DNA of 15,351 bases. Origin: UBA2266 sp964406945. GTDB lineage: Bacteria > Planctomycetota > Phycisphaerae > Sedimentisphaerales > Anaerobacaceae. Positions 6,574 through 14,557 of the stretch are shown here, one piece after another. Numbering within the stretch: the first letter of the stretch is position 1; each line of letters begins with the position of its first letter. The stretch lies in the NCBI GenBank assembly GCA_964406945.1, contig CAYOTO010000067.1:1-15351 (forward strand), read 5' to 3'. The notes under the pieces were generated by a model. The model saw only the letters and a list, made by a program, of their open reading frames with translations. It had not been told where the DNA came from and ran no database searches. Both the position numbers and the translations under genes were made by a program.

Positions 6574-6647
6574 TACGCCCGACAGGGCTCGAACCTGTGA
6601 CCTCCGGTTTAGGAAACCGGCGCTCTATCCGACTGAGCTACGGGCGC
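6574..6647 (-). tRNA. tRNA-Arg (anticodon CCT)
   Basis: The minus strand reads as a 74-base cloverleaf. The acceptor GCGCCCG pairs with CGGGCGT (one G-U). The anticodon stem CCGGT/ACCGG encloses the loop TTCCTAA with anticodon CCT, reading AGG. The T-arm contains GGTTCGAGCCC, and the discriminator base is A. The 3' CCA is not encoded. It is convergent with hisHF, whose stop is 22 bases away, and lies downstream of rtcA on the same strand. Confidence 0.97.
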
Positions 6648-6783
6648 ATGCCAATCTTTACCGGGCCGAGAACCTTGCAGGATACTCTTTAATAAGGTTT
6701 TCTTCACCTTGTCCTTCTTCTCGGCGCCACCATATTCTACGAGCAAACGGGCCTGTTAAGCAACGCAAAAATTCATTCATCCG

Positions 6784-7806
6784 CTATGATCTTTTAATCC
6801 GGACTTCCCGGGTGTTTTTGCCGAGTTCGTCGACGCTTATATCGACCTCGAGAAATCTCTTTATAACTTCGATATTGGTCAGTGTATGGGCAGTCACAGA
6901 CAGCGTCCTGTACCTGCCCTCGCCGGCCATCGCTATCGGTATCAATAGCTGATCAGCCAGGTGCCTTCCGACCGGAACATCGGCTGCCATATATTCTGTT
7001 ACCTGAGCGGCGGCATTGGCGGCCACTCTTTTGGAGGGTATTCCTTTTTGCCCGAAAGCCGTGAACACCTCGGTTATATGCGCGCTCTCGATTTCAACCA
7101 TCAGAACATTGCCGGGCCCATTGGAATCTTCCGTTTTTTCAGCCCGGAGCAGGTCTTTCGGCCACGAAAGCCGCTTTGCCAGAGCCGCCAGTTCTCTATC
7201 GCAGATATCCATCGGGAGCCGGGCCACTATGGCTCGGGCCTGTCTTCCCAGGACAGGTCCTCGCTCCATCAGTTCGATGCAGCCAAGCTTGCCGCAAGGT
7301 TCGACCTCGATGCTGAAACTGCCGCCTCCGGCCGGATAAAAGCCGAAACGATTCAGAGACAGCGAAATCTGCGGCCCCATGCGGTTGATTATGGGTACGA
7401 ATGTGCGTGCTAGGAAGTCAAATGGTGGTGAAAACGGGTTATGCGTACCTCCTGTAAGAGTCATAGAGGAGTTGGACCCGGCGCAAAGCATCGCCGGCAG
7501 CACCGTTTGAAGCACCAGAGTGGCGCTTCCGGCGGTTTCTATGGCAAAATGGTAATTTCCGGGTTTCACGGTTCCCGGTGCAAACGACAGAGAGCGGGAG
7601 TTTAGATAATTGCCGCTGACGCGGGCGCAGCTCACTTGTGCGGCGGCATTTACTGCTGCCAGGTGCTGGGGCATCAAACCGGGCCTTTTTCGGGCAGCGC
7701 GTATATTGATGATTTTGAACGCCCGGCCGGTAACTAACGACAGCGCCAGAGAAGTTCGCAATATCTGGCCGCCGCCTTCTCCGTATGAGCCATCAATTTC
7801 GATCAT
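6784..7806 (-). CDS. rtcA: RNA 3'-terminal phosphate cyclase RtcA
   Basis: A 340-residue protein that matches the family from end to end. RtcA turns an RNA 3'-phosphate into a 2',3'-cyclic phosphate with ATP through an enzyme-AMP intermediate. The N-terminus has the family signature DGSYGEGGGQILR (5-17). The mid-region contains the glycine-rich FYPAGGG (156-162), and near the end are RHLADQLL (281-288) and AHTLTNI (306-312), whose His307 corresponds to the adenylated histidine (His309 in E. coli). Length and motifs suggest an active enzyme. The usual partners, the ligase RtcB and the regulator RtcR, are not in the window, so it stands alone, with a consensus -10 box just upstream. There is no good ribosome-binding site before ATG 7806; the predicted leader is only about 15 bases. 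Confidence 0.95.
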   Translation of the reverse strand: MIEIDGSYGEGGGQILRTSLALSLVTGRAFKIINIRAARKRPGLMPQHLAAVNAAAQVSCARVSGNYLNSRSLSFAPGTVKPGNYHFAIETAGSATLVLQTVLPAMLCAGSNSSMTLTGGTHNPFSPPFDFLARTFVPIINRMGPQISLSLNRFGFYPAGGGSFSIEVEPCGKLGCIELMERGPVLGRQARAIVARLPMDICDRELAALAKRLSWPKDLLRAEKTEDSNGPGNVLMVEIESAHITEVFTAFGQKGIPSKRVAANAAAQVTEYMAADVPVGRHLADQLLIPIAMAGEGRYRTLSVTAHTLTNIEVIKRFLEVDISVDELGKNTREVRIKRS

Positions 7807-7827
7807 TGCTTTTCACACGAGAAACAG

Positions 7828-7843
7828 ATTATAAGCCCGGGCT
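7828..7843 (-). promoter_or_regulatory. rtcA -10 box with an adjacent 10-bp palindrome
   Basis: On the minus strand a perfect TATAAT (complement of 7828-7833) lies about 22 bases before the rtcA ATG. The palindrome AGCCCGGGCT (7834-7843) abuts it on the -35 side, inside the promoter spacer, where a bound protein would block or alter polymerase. No -35 match is evident, which would suit an activated or repressed promoter. That the palindrome is an operator is inference. Confidence 0.5.
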
Positions 7844-8041
7844 AAAAACCTCGTCTTCTTCTCAATGCGGGCAATATATCGCTTCTTTTGCTGTGCTCCG
7901 GCCCTTTGTTGAATTCCTGGCATAGAGGCTGCCTTGTGGCCATTTCCGTGCCTGCAGCAGTGAGAATTCGGTAATTGGAGCCAACTGAAGTACAAAGTAG
8001 GCGTTTTCAGTTCATTTTTCAGCATATTTTTGTCGAAAGAC

Positions 8042-8068
8042 TTGACAAGCTACATGCGAAACTGTAAT
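8042..8068 (+). promoter_or_regulatory. promoter of tRNA-Asp
   Basis: A perfect TTGACA (8042-8047) is followed by TGTAAT (8063-8068, five of six matches) at 15 bases, or by a poorer TAATTT at 17 bases. Transcription would start about 15 bases before the tRNA. Confidence 0.6.
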
Positions 8069-8090
8069 TTAACCGGATTCTTTAAGCGTC

Positions 8091-8164
8091 GGGGCCGTAG
8101 CTCAACTGGTTAGAGCATCGGACTGTCGATCCGAAGGTTGAGGGTTCGAGTCCCTTCGGCCTCG
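8091..8164 (+). tRNA. tRNA-Asp (anticodon GTC)
   Basis: A 74-base cloverleaf. The acceptor GGGGCCG pairs with CGGCCTC (one G-U). The anticodon stem TCGGA/TCCGA encloses the loop CTGTCGA with anticodon GTC. The T-arm contains GGGTTCGAGTCCC, and the discriminator base is G, as expected for tRNA-Asp. CCA is not encoded. It is a single-gene transcription unit with its own promoter and terminator. Confidence 0.98.
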
Positions 8165-8169
8165 CTTTT

Positions 8170-8218
8170 GTAAAGCCTTGGAACTGCAGGACTTAGCAGT
8201 TTCAAGGCTTTACGTTTT
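8170..8218 (+). terminator. intrinsic terminator of tRNA-Asp
   Basis: An 18-base arm (8170-8187, beginning GTAAAGCCTTG) pairs with 8196-8213 with a single G-U, around an 8-base loop, and is followed by GTTTT. It starts six bases after the tRNA. The T-tract is short, but the stem is long. Confidence 0.8.
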
Positions 8219-8378
8219 CCCGTCCAAATAGCTCATTTTACCCCCAGAGTTCGTCAATAGTTCGGTAGGTATTGATCTGCATTTGTGGTTCTTGGGCTCC
8301 CAAGCTGGTTTAGGCGATGCCTGGATTTGGTGTGAAGGATTCAATGTCCCTTGCTTCATGGTTGTTGTACCGTGGGGT

Positions 8379-9497
8379 TTAAGCAGTCGCATTAGCACGT
8401 ACCTGCCGGTGTAACTTTGCAAGGGCAATAAACGTGTGCGGTCGCAGTCGCAACCGCCCCGAAGTGCTCTCCCAGCGGTATACGCAGGCTGGAGTTACTC
8501 CAAGACGCTCTGCGAACTCTGATACTGAAAGCTTGAGCCGACGGCGCATTCTTGCCACCGATTTTCCGGTTGGCCGAATCCGCGGAAGTTCGCTGGTGTT
8601 AGTAATCTTTCCAACCGCAGTACGTCTTATCGAACACTTTTTACGGCCGGTGATTTTGGAAGTTTTCCTTTTCTTGGCGGTTCTAGTGACTTTGTGCTTA
8701 CGTGCAGACGAAGGCTTTTTTTGTTTGACCGTTCTTGCTCTCCGGGTCGTCCGTTCCTCCTTTTCCAGAGATTGTGAGAGTGGTTCTGTGGCACCTTCGA
8801 CATCAACATCAATCCCGAAAACATCGGCGATCCGGTCGTCGGCAATCGTTTTGCCGGCATCGACCGCTGAATCAGGCAATGGGATGTCGCCGTCGATCAG
8901 TTCACTCGCATCAACATTGCGAAGCATGAACAGCATTTCGGGCCGGCTGTCAAGCCGGTTGCCGACACCATACATGACAGCGGCAACATGTTTGCACATT
9001 TCAGCCCAGTCGGGGCAACTGCAACCCAACTCGATTTGCCCCGGCAACGGAAGCAACCCTTCGTTACGGTCTGTTACTATAGACATGACATGATCGGACA
9101 ATCGTCCCTGCAGCAGTTCGAGCATCGAACCAATCTGCCCGCTGCATCGGCTCTTTATCGCCTTCCAGACGGGCGCCTTCAGCGGTTTAATTCTGATTTG
9201 AACATTGTAGAGTTCCGATCCGCTAACGATGGCCTTGATTAGTCCGTTTTCAACACGCAAGTGACATATTGAGCCGTTGCGCGCATAAGTTCGACCGCGG
9301 GGCAACCGGTTTGCATAGTCGGAAAAAGATTCGAGATGTTCGCACCATGCCTTTCCCCAGAAACTGCGCGCAATTGTCCGTCCCTGTATTTCGACCGGTT
9401 GAATATCGTTGCCCTGTTTGCGAAGTTGCTGCATTTTCCGCACAGCTTTCGCTCGTCGCTGAGCTACCGAAACATAAGGCCTCCAATAGTACGCCAT
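8379..9497 (-). CDS. SWIM zinc-finger protein with C-terminal XRE-type helix-turn-helix
   Basis: A 372-residue protein. Residues about 1-150 resemble the N-terminal part of SWIM proteins that accompany SNF2 ATPases (for example SFWGKAWCEHLE at 45-56). GCSCPDWAEMCKH (158-170) is the SWIM metal site, CxC-x6-CxH with Cys159, Cys161, Cys168 and His170. Residues about 248-300 form a lysine/arginine-rich, low-complexity linker reminiscent of a histone tail. Residues about 312-365 (ARMRRRLKLSVSEFAERLGV, then YRWE) look like a Cro/C1-type helix-turn-helix. SWIM domains bind DNA or proteins. With the added helix-turn-helix this could be the DNA-targeting partner of the SNF2 protein and perhaps the repressor of the operon; this is inference. 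The start at ATG 9497 is supported by AGGAG eight bases upstream. That site overlaps the SNF2 stop codon, which implies translational coupling. Confidence 0.88.
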   Translation of the reverse strand: MAYYWRPYVSVAQRRAKAVRKMQQLRKQGNDIQPVEIQGRTIARSFWGKAWCEHLESFSDYANRLPRGRTYARNGSICHLRVENGLIKAIVSGSELYNVQIRIKPLKAPVWKAIKSRCSGQIGSMLELLQGRLSDHVMSIVTDRNEGLLPLPGQIELGCSCPDWAEMCKHVAAVMYGVGNRLDSRPEMLFMLRNVDASELIDGDIPLPDSAVDAGKTIADDRIADVFGIDVDVEGATEPLSQSLEKEERTTRRARTVKQKKPSSARKHKVTRTAKKRKTSKITGRKKCSIRRTAVGKITNTSELPRIRPTGKSVARMRRRLKLSVSEFAERLGVTPACVYRWESTSGRLRLRPHTFIALAKLHRQVRANATA

Positions 9498-9508
9498 ACG
9501 AATATCTC

Positions 9509-12190
9509 CTATAGTCCAGCGCGGGTAACATCGAGGCTCACCAGACGCAGGATTTCACTATCCGGCAGTTCGGTCAGATTCTGCTCGCTAGTGGAATCTA
9601 TGATTCCATCAGCCATCTTCTGCTTTTCAGACAGCAGCGCGTCGATCCGTTCCTCGATTGTACCGGTAGTCACAAATTTATGCACCAGAACATTACGTTT
9701 CTGACCGATGCGGAACGCCCGGTCCGTGGCCTGATTCTCGACTGCGGGGTTCCACCAGCGGTCGAAATGGATGATATGAGATGCTGCTGTGAGATTCAAT
9801 CCCGTTCCACCGGCCTTGAGAGAAAGAACAAAAAACGGCGGACCGTCATCGCATTGAAATTGTTCGATCAGCTTCTTACGTTTCCGCACCTGGGTTCCCC
9901 CGTGCAGTATCAGCCCCGCGCGCCCAAACACAGATTCCAGATAATCAGCCAGGGGCGCCGTAATCTCACGAAACTGTGTGAAAACAAGCGTCTTGTCCTG
10001 TCGAGAAGCTATTTCCTCACAGATCTCTCGTAGTCTGATGAATTTTCCGCTGTCGGCAGGAGCGTATCGACCATCGCCGTTCAACTGGCTGGGATGGTTG
10101 CAAATCTGTTTCAGACGCATCAGAGACTGCAGTACTGCTCCGCGACGGGCCATGCCATCCGCTGTCTTCAGGGTGTTTTTCAATGCCCGAACCGTGTTTT
10201 CGTAAAGAACTATCTGTGATCTGCTCAATCTGCAATAGCAGGATACTTCGGTCTTCTCCGGCAGGTCGGCGACGATATTGCGGTCCGTCTTCATGCGACG
10301 CAGAATATAGGGCCCGACCAGACGCCGCAACGGAGCAAACTGGTCATGCTCTCTGGCCTGGAGAGTTTTGACGAATTTTTTGAAAACGGTTGCCGAGCCC
10401 AGCAATCCTGGGTTGAGAAAGTCGAACAACGACCATAAATCGCCTACACGATTTTCGACCGGCGTACCGGTTAGAGCGATACGCGCCTGGGCGGAGAGTC
10501 TCTTGGCTGCTCTGGTTTGACGAGTCGAAGGATTCTTGATCGCCTGGGCTTCATCAAGAATAACCAGCCTCCAGTCCACGTTCCGCAACCACGCCTGACG
10601 GGTCAACATGGAATATGTTGTCACAGCCAGATCGGTCTCAGTCAGCATTTGCTCAGGACATTCCGCTATCCGGTCTATTCTGCTACGGTCTGTTTCAGCA
10701 GGATGCAGAAAGGTCAGTTTCAGAGACGGAGCAAAACGCCCGGCCTCCCTGCGCCAGTTGCCCAGAAGCGAAGCCGGTATGACCAGCAAAGAAGGCTTGT
10801 TTGATCGGTTCGATCTGTTGTTTTTACAGCACAACAGCAGCGCCAAAGTCTGAATAGTCTTGCCTAATCCCATATCGTCAGCCAGACATGCGCCCAAACC
10901 GAGTTCCACAAGAAAATACAGCCATGCAAGTCCTTCCCGCTGATAAGGTCGCAGCGTTGTTTTCAACTGTCTGCCGGCATCGACCGCATTAAGTCTGTGC
11001 GGCTCACGCAGGCCGGCAAGAGTCTCTCGCATCGAATCACCGGCAGTGATATGAACCCACGGTTTTTCTTGATCGGCCTGCTCTTCATGTTTCAAATCCC
11101 GAGATGCTCCCGCCAACATCCTCATTCCTTCGATGAATGACACTTCGCCGTTGCGGGTTTGGTGGTGTAACTCTTTCCAATGCTCAATCGCCTGCTGCAG
11201 TTTTTCACTGTCTACCTCAATCCATTGCCCCTTAAACAGAACCAGGCCATCGCCACCGGCGAGAAGTTCTTCCACTTCATTGGGCGAAAGCTGCTGCTCT
11301 CCGAGAGCAACGTGGACGTTGAAGTCCAGCACCGCATCAGCACCGAGAGTGGACCTGCGTTTTTCCCCGATTGTGACAGAAACGGCGGGCCGGATGCGCT
11401 TCTTCCACCAGTTGGGCACTCGAACAGTCAGGCCCGATGCTTCCAACTCCGGTATATCTTTGAGGAACCGGTACGCCATATCCGGCTTCCAGGCCAGTGC
11501 GGAATAGATTTCTTTGGACTCTACAAGATGACTGACCCACTTTATCCGATTACTTGCCTGCTGAACCGGTGACAACAGCTTGATCAGCGCCGAGCGATTC
11601 TCGGCGCCGGCATACTGCTCCAATGCGTTACGAAGCGGAAGATGCTTCAGTCGTCCTCCCGAACCAAAACCCGTTGAATATGTTGCGATAAACGCAAAGG
11701 GGCATGCCTGGTCTGCCTTGTTCTCGGCCAGATGGAAACAGACGCGACCCACCTGACGCCATTTTGTGGCGTGTTTACGCAGGAATGCATCAAGTCCGCC
11801 GCAGGAAGCGACTGTCGAACGAACCCACTGATCCAAGCCGGTCCATATCTTCTGCAGGACGCTTTCGGTAAGGTACTCCCCGCCCGACATTGGTGGGGCC
11901 GTTAACAGCAATGTGGAGCACTCCGCGACCGAAGGCGTCTCGACGACGAATTCATTTGCCGATTCCGGTATGTGACACAGTTTTGTCAAGTATCGTTCCG
12001 CAAATCCCTGCCAGTACCGCAAAGTCAGCGAAGCGTCTGTGTCGTATCTCTCCGCTGCAAGACAAAACAAGCCTTTAGAACAGTCCTTTTGAAAGGTCTC
12101 TTGCAGCCTGCGCAGGGCTTTTGGCTCGGATTCTTCGGGGATAGATAGCCATTGCAGTCGTCCTGTTGGAGTAAGTCTGATTTGTCCCAT
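9509..12190 (-). CDS. SNF2-family ATPase / DEAD-like helicase
   Basis: An 893-residue protein from ATG 12190. The N-terminal half (about 1-400) is the less conserved region typical of bacterial SNF2 proteins. The ATPase core follows: Walker A DDMGLGKT (438-445), the Walker B/DEAH position as DEAQ (546-549), motif III with TGTPVENR (574-581), YILRRMK, then the second lobe with LVFTQF, SLKAGGTGLNL and the arginine-finger motif QATDRAFRIGQ (820-830). All motifs needed for ATP-driven DNA translocation are present. Bacterial proteins of this kind remodel DNA-protein complexes such as RNA polymerase on DNA, or act in defence islands; which applies here is open. An in-frame TTG at 12199 would add three residues. 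The gene is the first of a two-gene unit with the SWIM protein, which follows 11 bases after its stop. Confidence 0.95.
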   Translation of the reverse strand: MGQIRLTPTGRLQWLSIPEESEPKALRRLQETFQKDCSKGLFCLAAERYDTDASLTLRYWQGFAERYLTKLCHIPESANEFVVETPSVAECSTLLLTAPPMSGGEYLTESVLQKIWTGLDQWVRSTVASCGGLDAFLRKHATKWRQVGRVCFHLAENKADQACPFAFIATYSTGFGSGGRLKHLPLRNALEQYAGAENRSALIKLLSPVQQASNRIKWVSHLVESKEIYSALAWKPDMAYRFLKDIPELEASGLTVRVPNWWKKRIRPAVSVTIGEKRRSTLGADAVLDFNVHVALGEQQLSPNEVEELLAGGDGLVLFKGQWIEVDSEKLQQAIEHWKELHHQTRNGEVSFIEGMRMLAGASRDLKHEEQADQEKPWVHITAGDSMRETLAGLREPHRLNAVDAGRQLKTTLRPYQREGLAWLYFLVELGLGACLADDMGLGKTIQTLALLLCCKNNRSNRSNKPSLLVIPASLLGNWRREAGRFAPSLKLTFLHPAETDRSRIDRIAECPEQMLTETDLAVTTYSMLTRQAWLRNVDWRLVILDEAQAIKNPSTRQTRAAKRLSAQARIALTGTPVENRVGDLWSLFDFLNPGLLGSATVFKKFVKTLQAREHDQFAPLRRLVGPYILRRMKTDRNIVADLPEKTEVSCYCRLSRSQIVLYENTVRALKNTLKTADGMARRGAVLQSLMRLKQICNHPSQLNGDGRYAPADSGKFIRLREICEEIASRQDKTLVFTQFREITAPLADYLESVFGRAGLILHGGTQVRKRKKLIEQFQCDDGPPFFVLSLKAGGTGLNLTAASHIIHFDRWWNPAVENQATDRAFRIGQKRNVLVHKFVTTGTIEERIDALLSEKQKMADGIIDSTSEQNLTELPDSEILRLVSLDVTRAGL

Positions 12191-12238
12191 TATGCTCAAA
12201 ATCCATCTGGCGTTTGTCTGATGTACTCAACGCAAGTA

Positions 12239-12248
12239 GATCATGATC
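12239..12248. repeat. 10-bp palindrome GATCATGATC in the SNF2 leader
   Basis: A perfect palindrome between the predicted transcription start and the SNF2 ATG. It shares the GATCA/TGATC core with the inverted repeat in the promoter, so the two could be a pair of operator sites. Confidence 0.45.
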
Positions 12249-12275
12249 GATTCATAGGAAACTCAATCAGAAATC

Positions 12276-12304
12276 ATGCTAGGAGATCATCCTATCTATG
12301 TCAA
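12276..12304 (-). promoter_or_regulatory. SNF2/SWIM operon promoter with palindromic spacer
   Basis: On the minus strand TTGACA (complement of 12299-12304) is followed after exactly 17 bases by TAGCAT (complement of 12276-12281), giving 10 of 12 consensus positions. Transcription would start near 12269, about 80 bases before the SNF2 ATG. The inverted repeat TAGGA-GATCA-TCCTA (12280-12294) covers the end of the -10 box and most of the spacer, where a bound repressor would shut the promoter. Confidence 0.6.
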
Positions 12305-12458
12305 TAATCTGCAAAACGTTTCTATATCTGGCTCTCTTCAAAGCCAGTCTCCACTTGCCATTAAACACTGTCATGCAGCCACGGGGCCGTTGTGGCGAGG
12401 TGCGAGAAACTTGCAACATAGCGAAAAAAATAGATGAAACCCAAAAAACAACGTCTAA

Positions 12459-12486
12459 TTGCTACGCCCCGCGGCAATACTATACA
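12459..12486 (+). promoter_or_regulatory. possible promoter of the sigma/FecR unit
   Basis: TTGCTA (12459-12464) and TATACA (12481-12486) are spaced 16 bases apart, eight of twelve consensus positions in total, and lie 35 bases before the sigma factor ATG. ECF genes are often autoregulated, but I cannot recognise a self-promoter motif for this ECF type. Confidence 0.4.
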
Positions 12487-12520
12487 GAACAGCATGGTAC
12501 ATTCGGAAAGACCAAGATAG

Positions 12521-13045
12521 ATGGATTCAAGGTTGAAAAGGCATTTTACGGCCCAGTTCCTGCGGCACCAAAACAGGGTCTTTGCATTCATAGTAACTCT
12601 GTTGCCGGATCGCAACGAGGCGGAGGAAGCCTTCCAGGAAACTGGTCTTTTACTTTGGGAAAACTGGCACAAGTACGACCCTACTCGGGAGTTTGTGCCG
12701 TGGGCATGTGGTTTCGCCTTTAATGTGGTCCGAGATTTTCGAAAAAAGAAAGGGCGAAATCCTTCTTCGCTCAGTGATGATATTTTGGCGGATCTGGCTG
12801 AGACCCACCATAAAGCCGAAGAAATGTTGGAATACCGTCGGCAGGCCCTGGCTCACTGTATGAAAAAGCTAGGCCATGATCATGCCGCCCTGCTAAAACG
12901 ATGCTATTTGGGAACTAAAAACCTCAAAACAGTTGCCGAGCATCTCAATATAGCCCCACACACACTCTACAAGCGTCTTGAGCGTATCCGGCACAATTTA
13001 TTTGAGTGCATTAACCGGCAAGTAAGAGGAGAGGTTAACACATGA
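12521..13045 (+). CDS. ECF-type sigma-70 family RNA polymerase sigma factor
   Basis: A 174-residue ECF sigma factor. Region 2 covers about residues 10-80, with RNEAEEAFQE (31-40) matching the core-binding helix and the WACGFAFNVVRDFRKKKGR stretch (61-79) the -10 recognition part. Region 4 covers about 105-165, where TVAEHLNIAPHTLYKRLERI (137-156) is the helix-turn-helix that reads the -35. The sequence style is that of the planctomycete sigma factors often annotated as the Rhodopirellula/Verrucomicrobium family. Its stop overlaps the next gene's start (ATGA at 13042), a strong sign that sigma and FecR-like regulator are made together. The ribosome-binding site, GGAAAG at 12505-12510, is only moderate. 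The next in-frame Met is over 100 residues further, so ATG 12521 is the sensible start. Confidence 0.92.
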   Translation: MDSRLKRHFTAQFLRHQNRVFAFIVTLLPDRNEAEEAFQETGLLLWENWHKYDPTREFVPWACGFAFNVVRDFRKKKGRNPSSLSDDILADLAETHHKAEEMLEYRRQALAHCMKKLGHDHAALLKRCYLGTKNLKTVAEHLNIAPHTLYKRLERIRHNLFECINRQVRGEVNT

Positions 13046-14490
13046 AATATCCAAAAAACATTTGTCCTCCAGATGATGAACTCTGGCTGCTTACCTCCGC
13101 GATGTGCGACGGAACTATCACGCCGGAGCAGAAATCTCGGCTCGAATCGCTACTGCACGGCAGTGAAGAGGCAAGGCTTTTCTATTCGGCTTACATGGAT
13201 CTTCATGGGCAGTTGCTCTGGCATTATAGAGACAGCAAAGTGCGTCTACCGAAACCATCCGGCTCAGACCACACAGTTCGAATACGGTTGCACTGGGTGG
13301 CTGCAATGTTGATGTTTGCTCTGATGGGTTTAGTTGCAACTGCTACAGCGCTGCTGCGAGGACCGCAACCGCACCCGATCGGACATATTACGAGTTCAGT
13401 CGATTCCCGGTGGGAGAATCCGAAATCGGCCGAAGTAGGAACGCTGATCTATCCAAATGAGGATTTATGGCTCAAACAAGGTGTTGCTGAAGTAACCCTG
13501 AATAGCGGGACCGTTATCGTGCTAAGGCAACAAGCGAAGATGCGACTTGAATCAGTCAATGTGCTCAATCTCCGTCAAGGCGGTGTTTGTGTGTACTGTC
13601 CAGCCGATGCAAGCAGATTGACCGTAAAGACTCCAGGCGGTGAATTCTCTGGTTCGGGAGTTGAGTTCGACGTTTGCGTTAAGCCTGACGATGTGACCGA
13701 AGTGAATGTCCTGGACGGAGGCGTTTTGGCGGAGGGAAAGAAGCGTTTTAATGCGGGCCAGGCCTTTCAGTTAGGACCGAATCTTTTACAAGAAATCAAA
13801 CCTGGTGCGGGCGAAGTCGATAAGCCGAGCAACGGTGGGTCCGGACAACTTCAGATCGCCGATTTCTCCGGCCAATCGCTCGATGACTCGCATTGGAGAA
13901 CGATTACACCTTTTCCGGAATCGCGTGTTGAACTTGCTCAAGACTCTGTAAAACTGGTAAACGGCTCACATCTGGTCACAGCTAAAGAATTTGATCCGCT
14001 AATGGGCGGACGGCTTTCTATCACCGGAATTATTCGTTTCCCGACATTTGGTCCTCATGAAAGATTTCACGAACTGGATATAGTCACGCGGGGTGACGGT
14101 CGCATGCGCGAAGGGGCGTTTCCACAAGCGGCTAACGGCATCGTTTACACTCTGAGCACCAAAGTGCCCCATGCAGGGAGTCTGGCCGGGTCGAACGCAC
14201 AGATCTGGGTTGCTGGAAGACAGTTTCGCATCAGCCGTCCGACTGTGATCGGCAGGCTCGAATTCAAGCATGATGCATCGTACCGTTTTGAGATCATCGA
14301 TGACGGTTTGCAGTTATCCGTATCGTTGAGCCAGGCGGATGATCCGGCAAATCGCGTGACTGTGACCGCGACGGTCATCAAGGATACGTCCGACAGCAAC
14401 TGGATAGCCTTCTACGGTGGTATGCAGTACCAAGGAAGAAAAAGCATATCCGAACTGTCGGCTCTGCGCATCGAGCTTGGCGGTCCTTAG
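13042..14490 (+). CDS. FecR-like transmembrane protein, probable regulator of the ECF sigma factor
   Basis: A 482-residue protein with the planctomycete anti-sigma layout. Residues 1-80 are a cytoplasmic helical region (LWLLTSAMCDGTITPEQ, then LESLLHGSEEAR), resembling the short sigma-binding domain of such proteins. About 84-105 is one membrane helix (WVAAMLMFALMGLVATATAL). Residues about 115-250 are a FecR domain (beta strands around TLNSGTVIVLR, LRQGGVCVY and VKTPGGEFSGSGVEFDV). Residues about 270-480 form a separate beta-rich domain like the lectin/glucanase-fold tails often found on these proteins; this part I cannot name firmly. The likely role is to hold the sigma factor until an extracellular signal, perhaps a polysaccharide, is sensed. 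A good ribosome-binding site (AGGAGAGG, 13026-13033) lies inside the sigma gene. The next gene follows after 67 bases in the same direction. Confidence 0.85.
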   Translation: MKYPKNICPPDDELWLLTSAMCDGTITPEQKSRLESLLHGSEEARLFYSAYMDLHGQLLWHYRDSKVRLPKPSGSDHTVRIRLHWVAAMLMFALMGLVATATALLRGPQPHPIGHITSSVDSRWENPKSAEVGTLIYPNEDLWLKQGVAEVTLNSGTVIVLRQQAKMRLESVNVLNLRQGGVCVYCPADASRLTVKTPGGEFSGSGVEFDVCVKPDDVTEVNVLDGGVLAEGKKRFNAGQAFQLGPNLLQEIKPGAGEVDKPSNGGSGQLQIADFSGQSLDDSHWRTITPFPESRVELAQDSVKLVNGSHLVTAKEFDPLMGGRLSITGIIRFPTFGPHERFHELDIVTRGDGRMREGAFPQAANGIVYTLSTKVPHAGSLAGSNAQIWVAGRQFRISRPTVIGRLEFKHDASYRFEIIDDGLQLSVSLSQADDPANRVTVTATVIKDTSDSNWIAFYGGMQYQGRKSISELSALRIELGGP

Positions 14491-14557
14491 TCGCCGGTAA
14501 GGCGCATTGAATTCTGTGAATCCGCCCTCCGGTCAAGAATAAGAAAGGCATTGAGAT

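Larger units (their letters stand above)
12191..12520. other. divergent control region between SNF2/SWIM and sigma/FecR units
   Basis: This 330-base gap has no convincing gene. It contains a minus-strand promoter and two palindromes for the SNF2 unit, and a plus-strand promoter for the sigma factor gene. There is also a small hairpin, GCCAC (12378-12382) with GTGGC (12392-12396). A frame at 12298-12723 overlaps the sigma gene in another phase and resembles nothing. Confidence 0.6.

Noticed and set aside
6548..6952. Frame on the plus strand starting at the hisHF stop
   Set aside because: Its N-terminal half is the translated antisense of tRNA-Arg (reads PDRARTCDLRF), a well-known spurious protein; the rest is antisense to rtcA.
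8091..8164. tRNA-Asp as an integration site for the SNF2/SWIM region
   Set aside because: I found no integrase gene and no repeat of the tRNA 3' end elsewhere in the window.
8224..8414. About 60 open codons on the plus strand after the tRNA-Asp terminator, and the palindrome CTTGGGCTCCCAAG at 8291-8304
   Set aside because: The frame has no start codon or ribosome-binding site and no family resemblance. The palindrome has no T-tract and only a two-base loop, so no function can be supported.
12298..12723. 141-codon frame before and overlapping the sigma gene, with AGGAG upstream
   Set aside because: The AGGAG is too far from the ATG (about 12 bases), the product resembles nothing, and its second half is an out-of-phase reading of the sigma gene.
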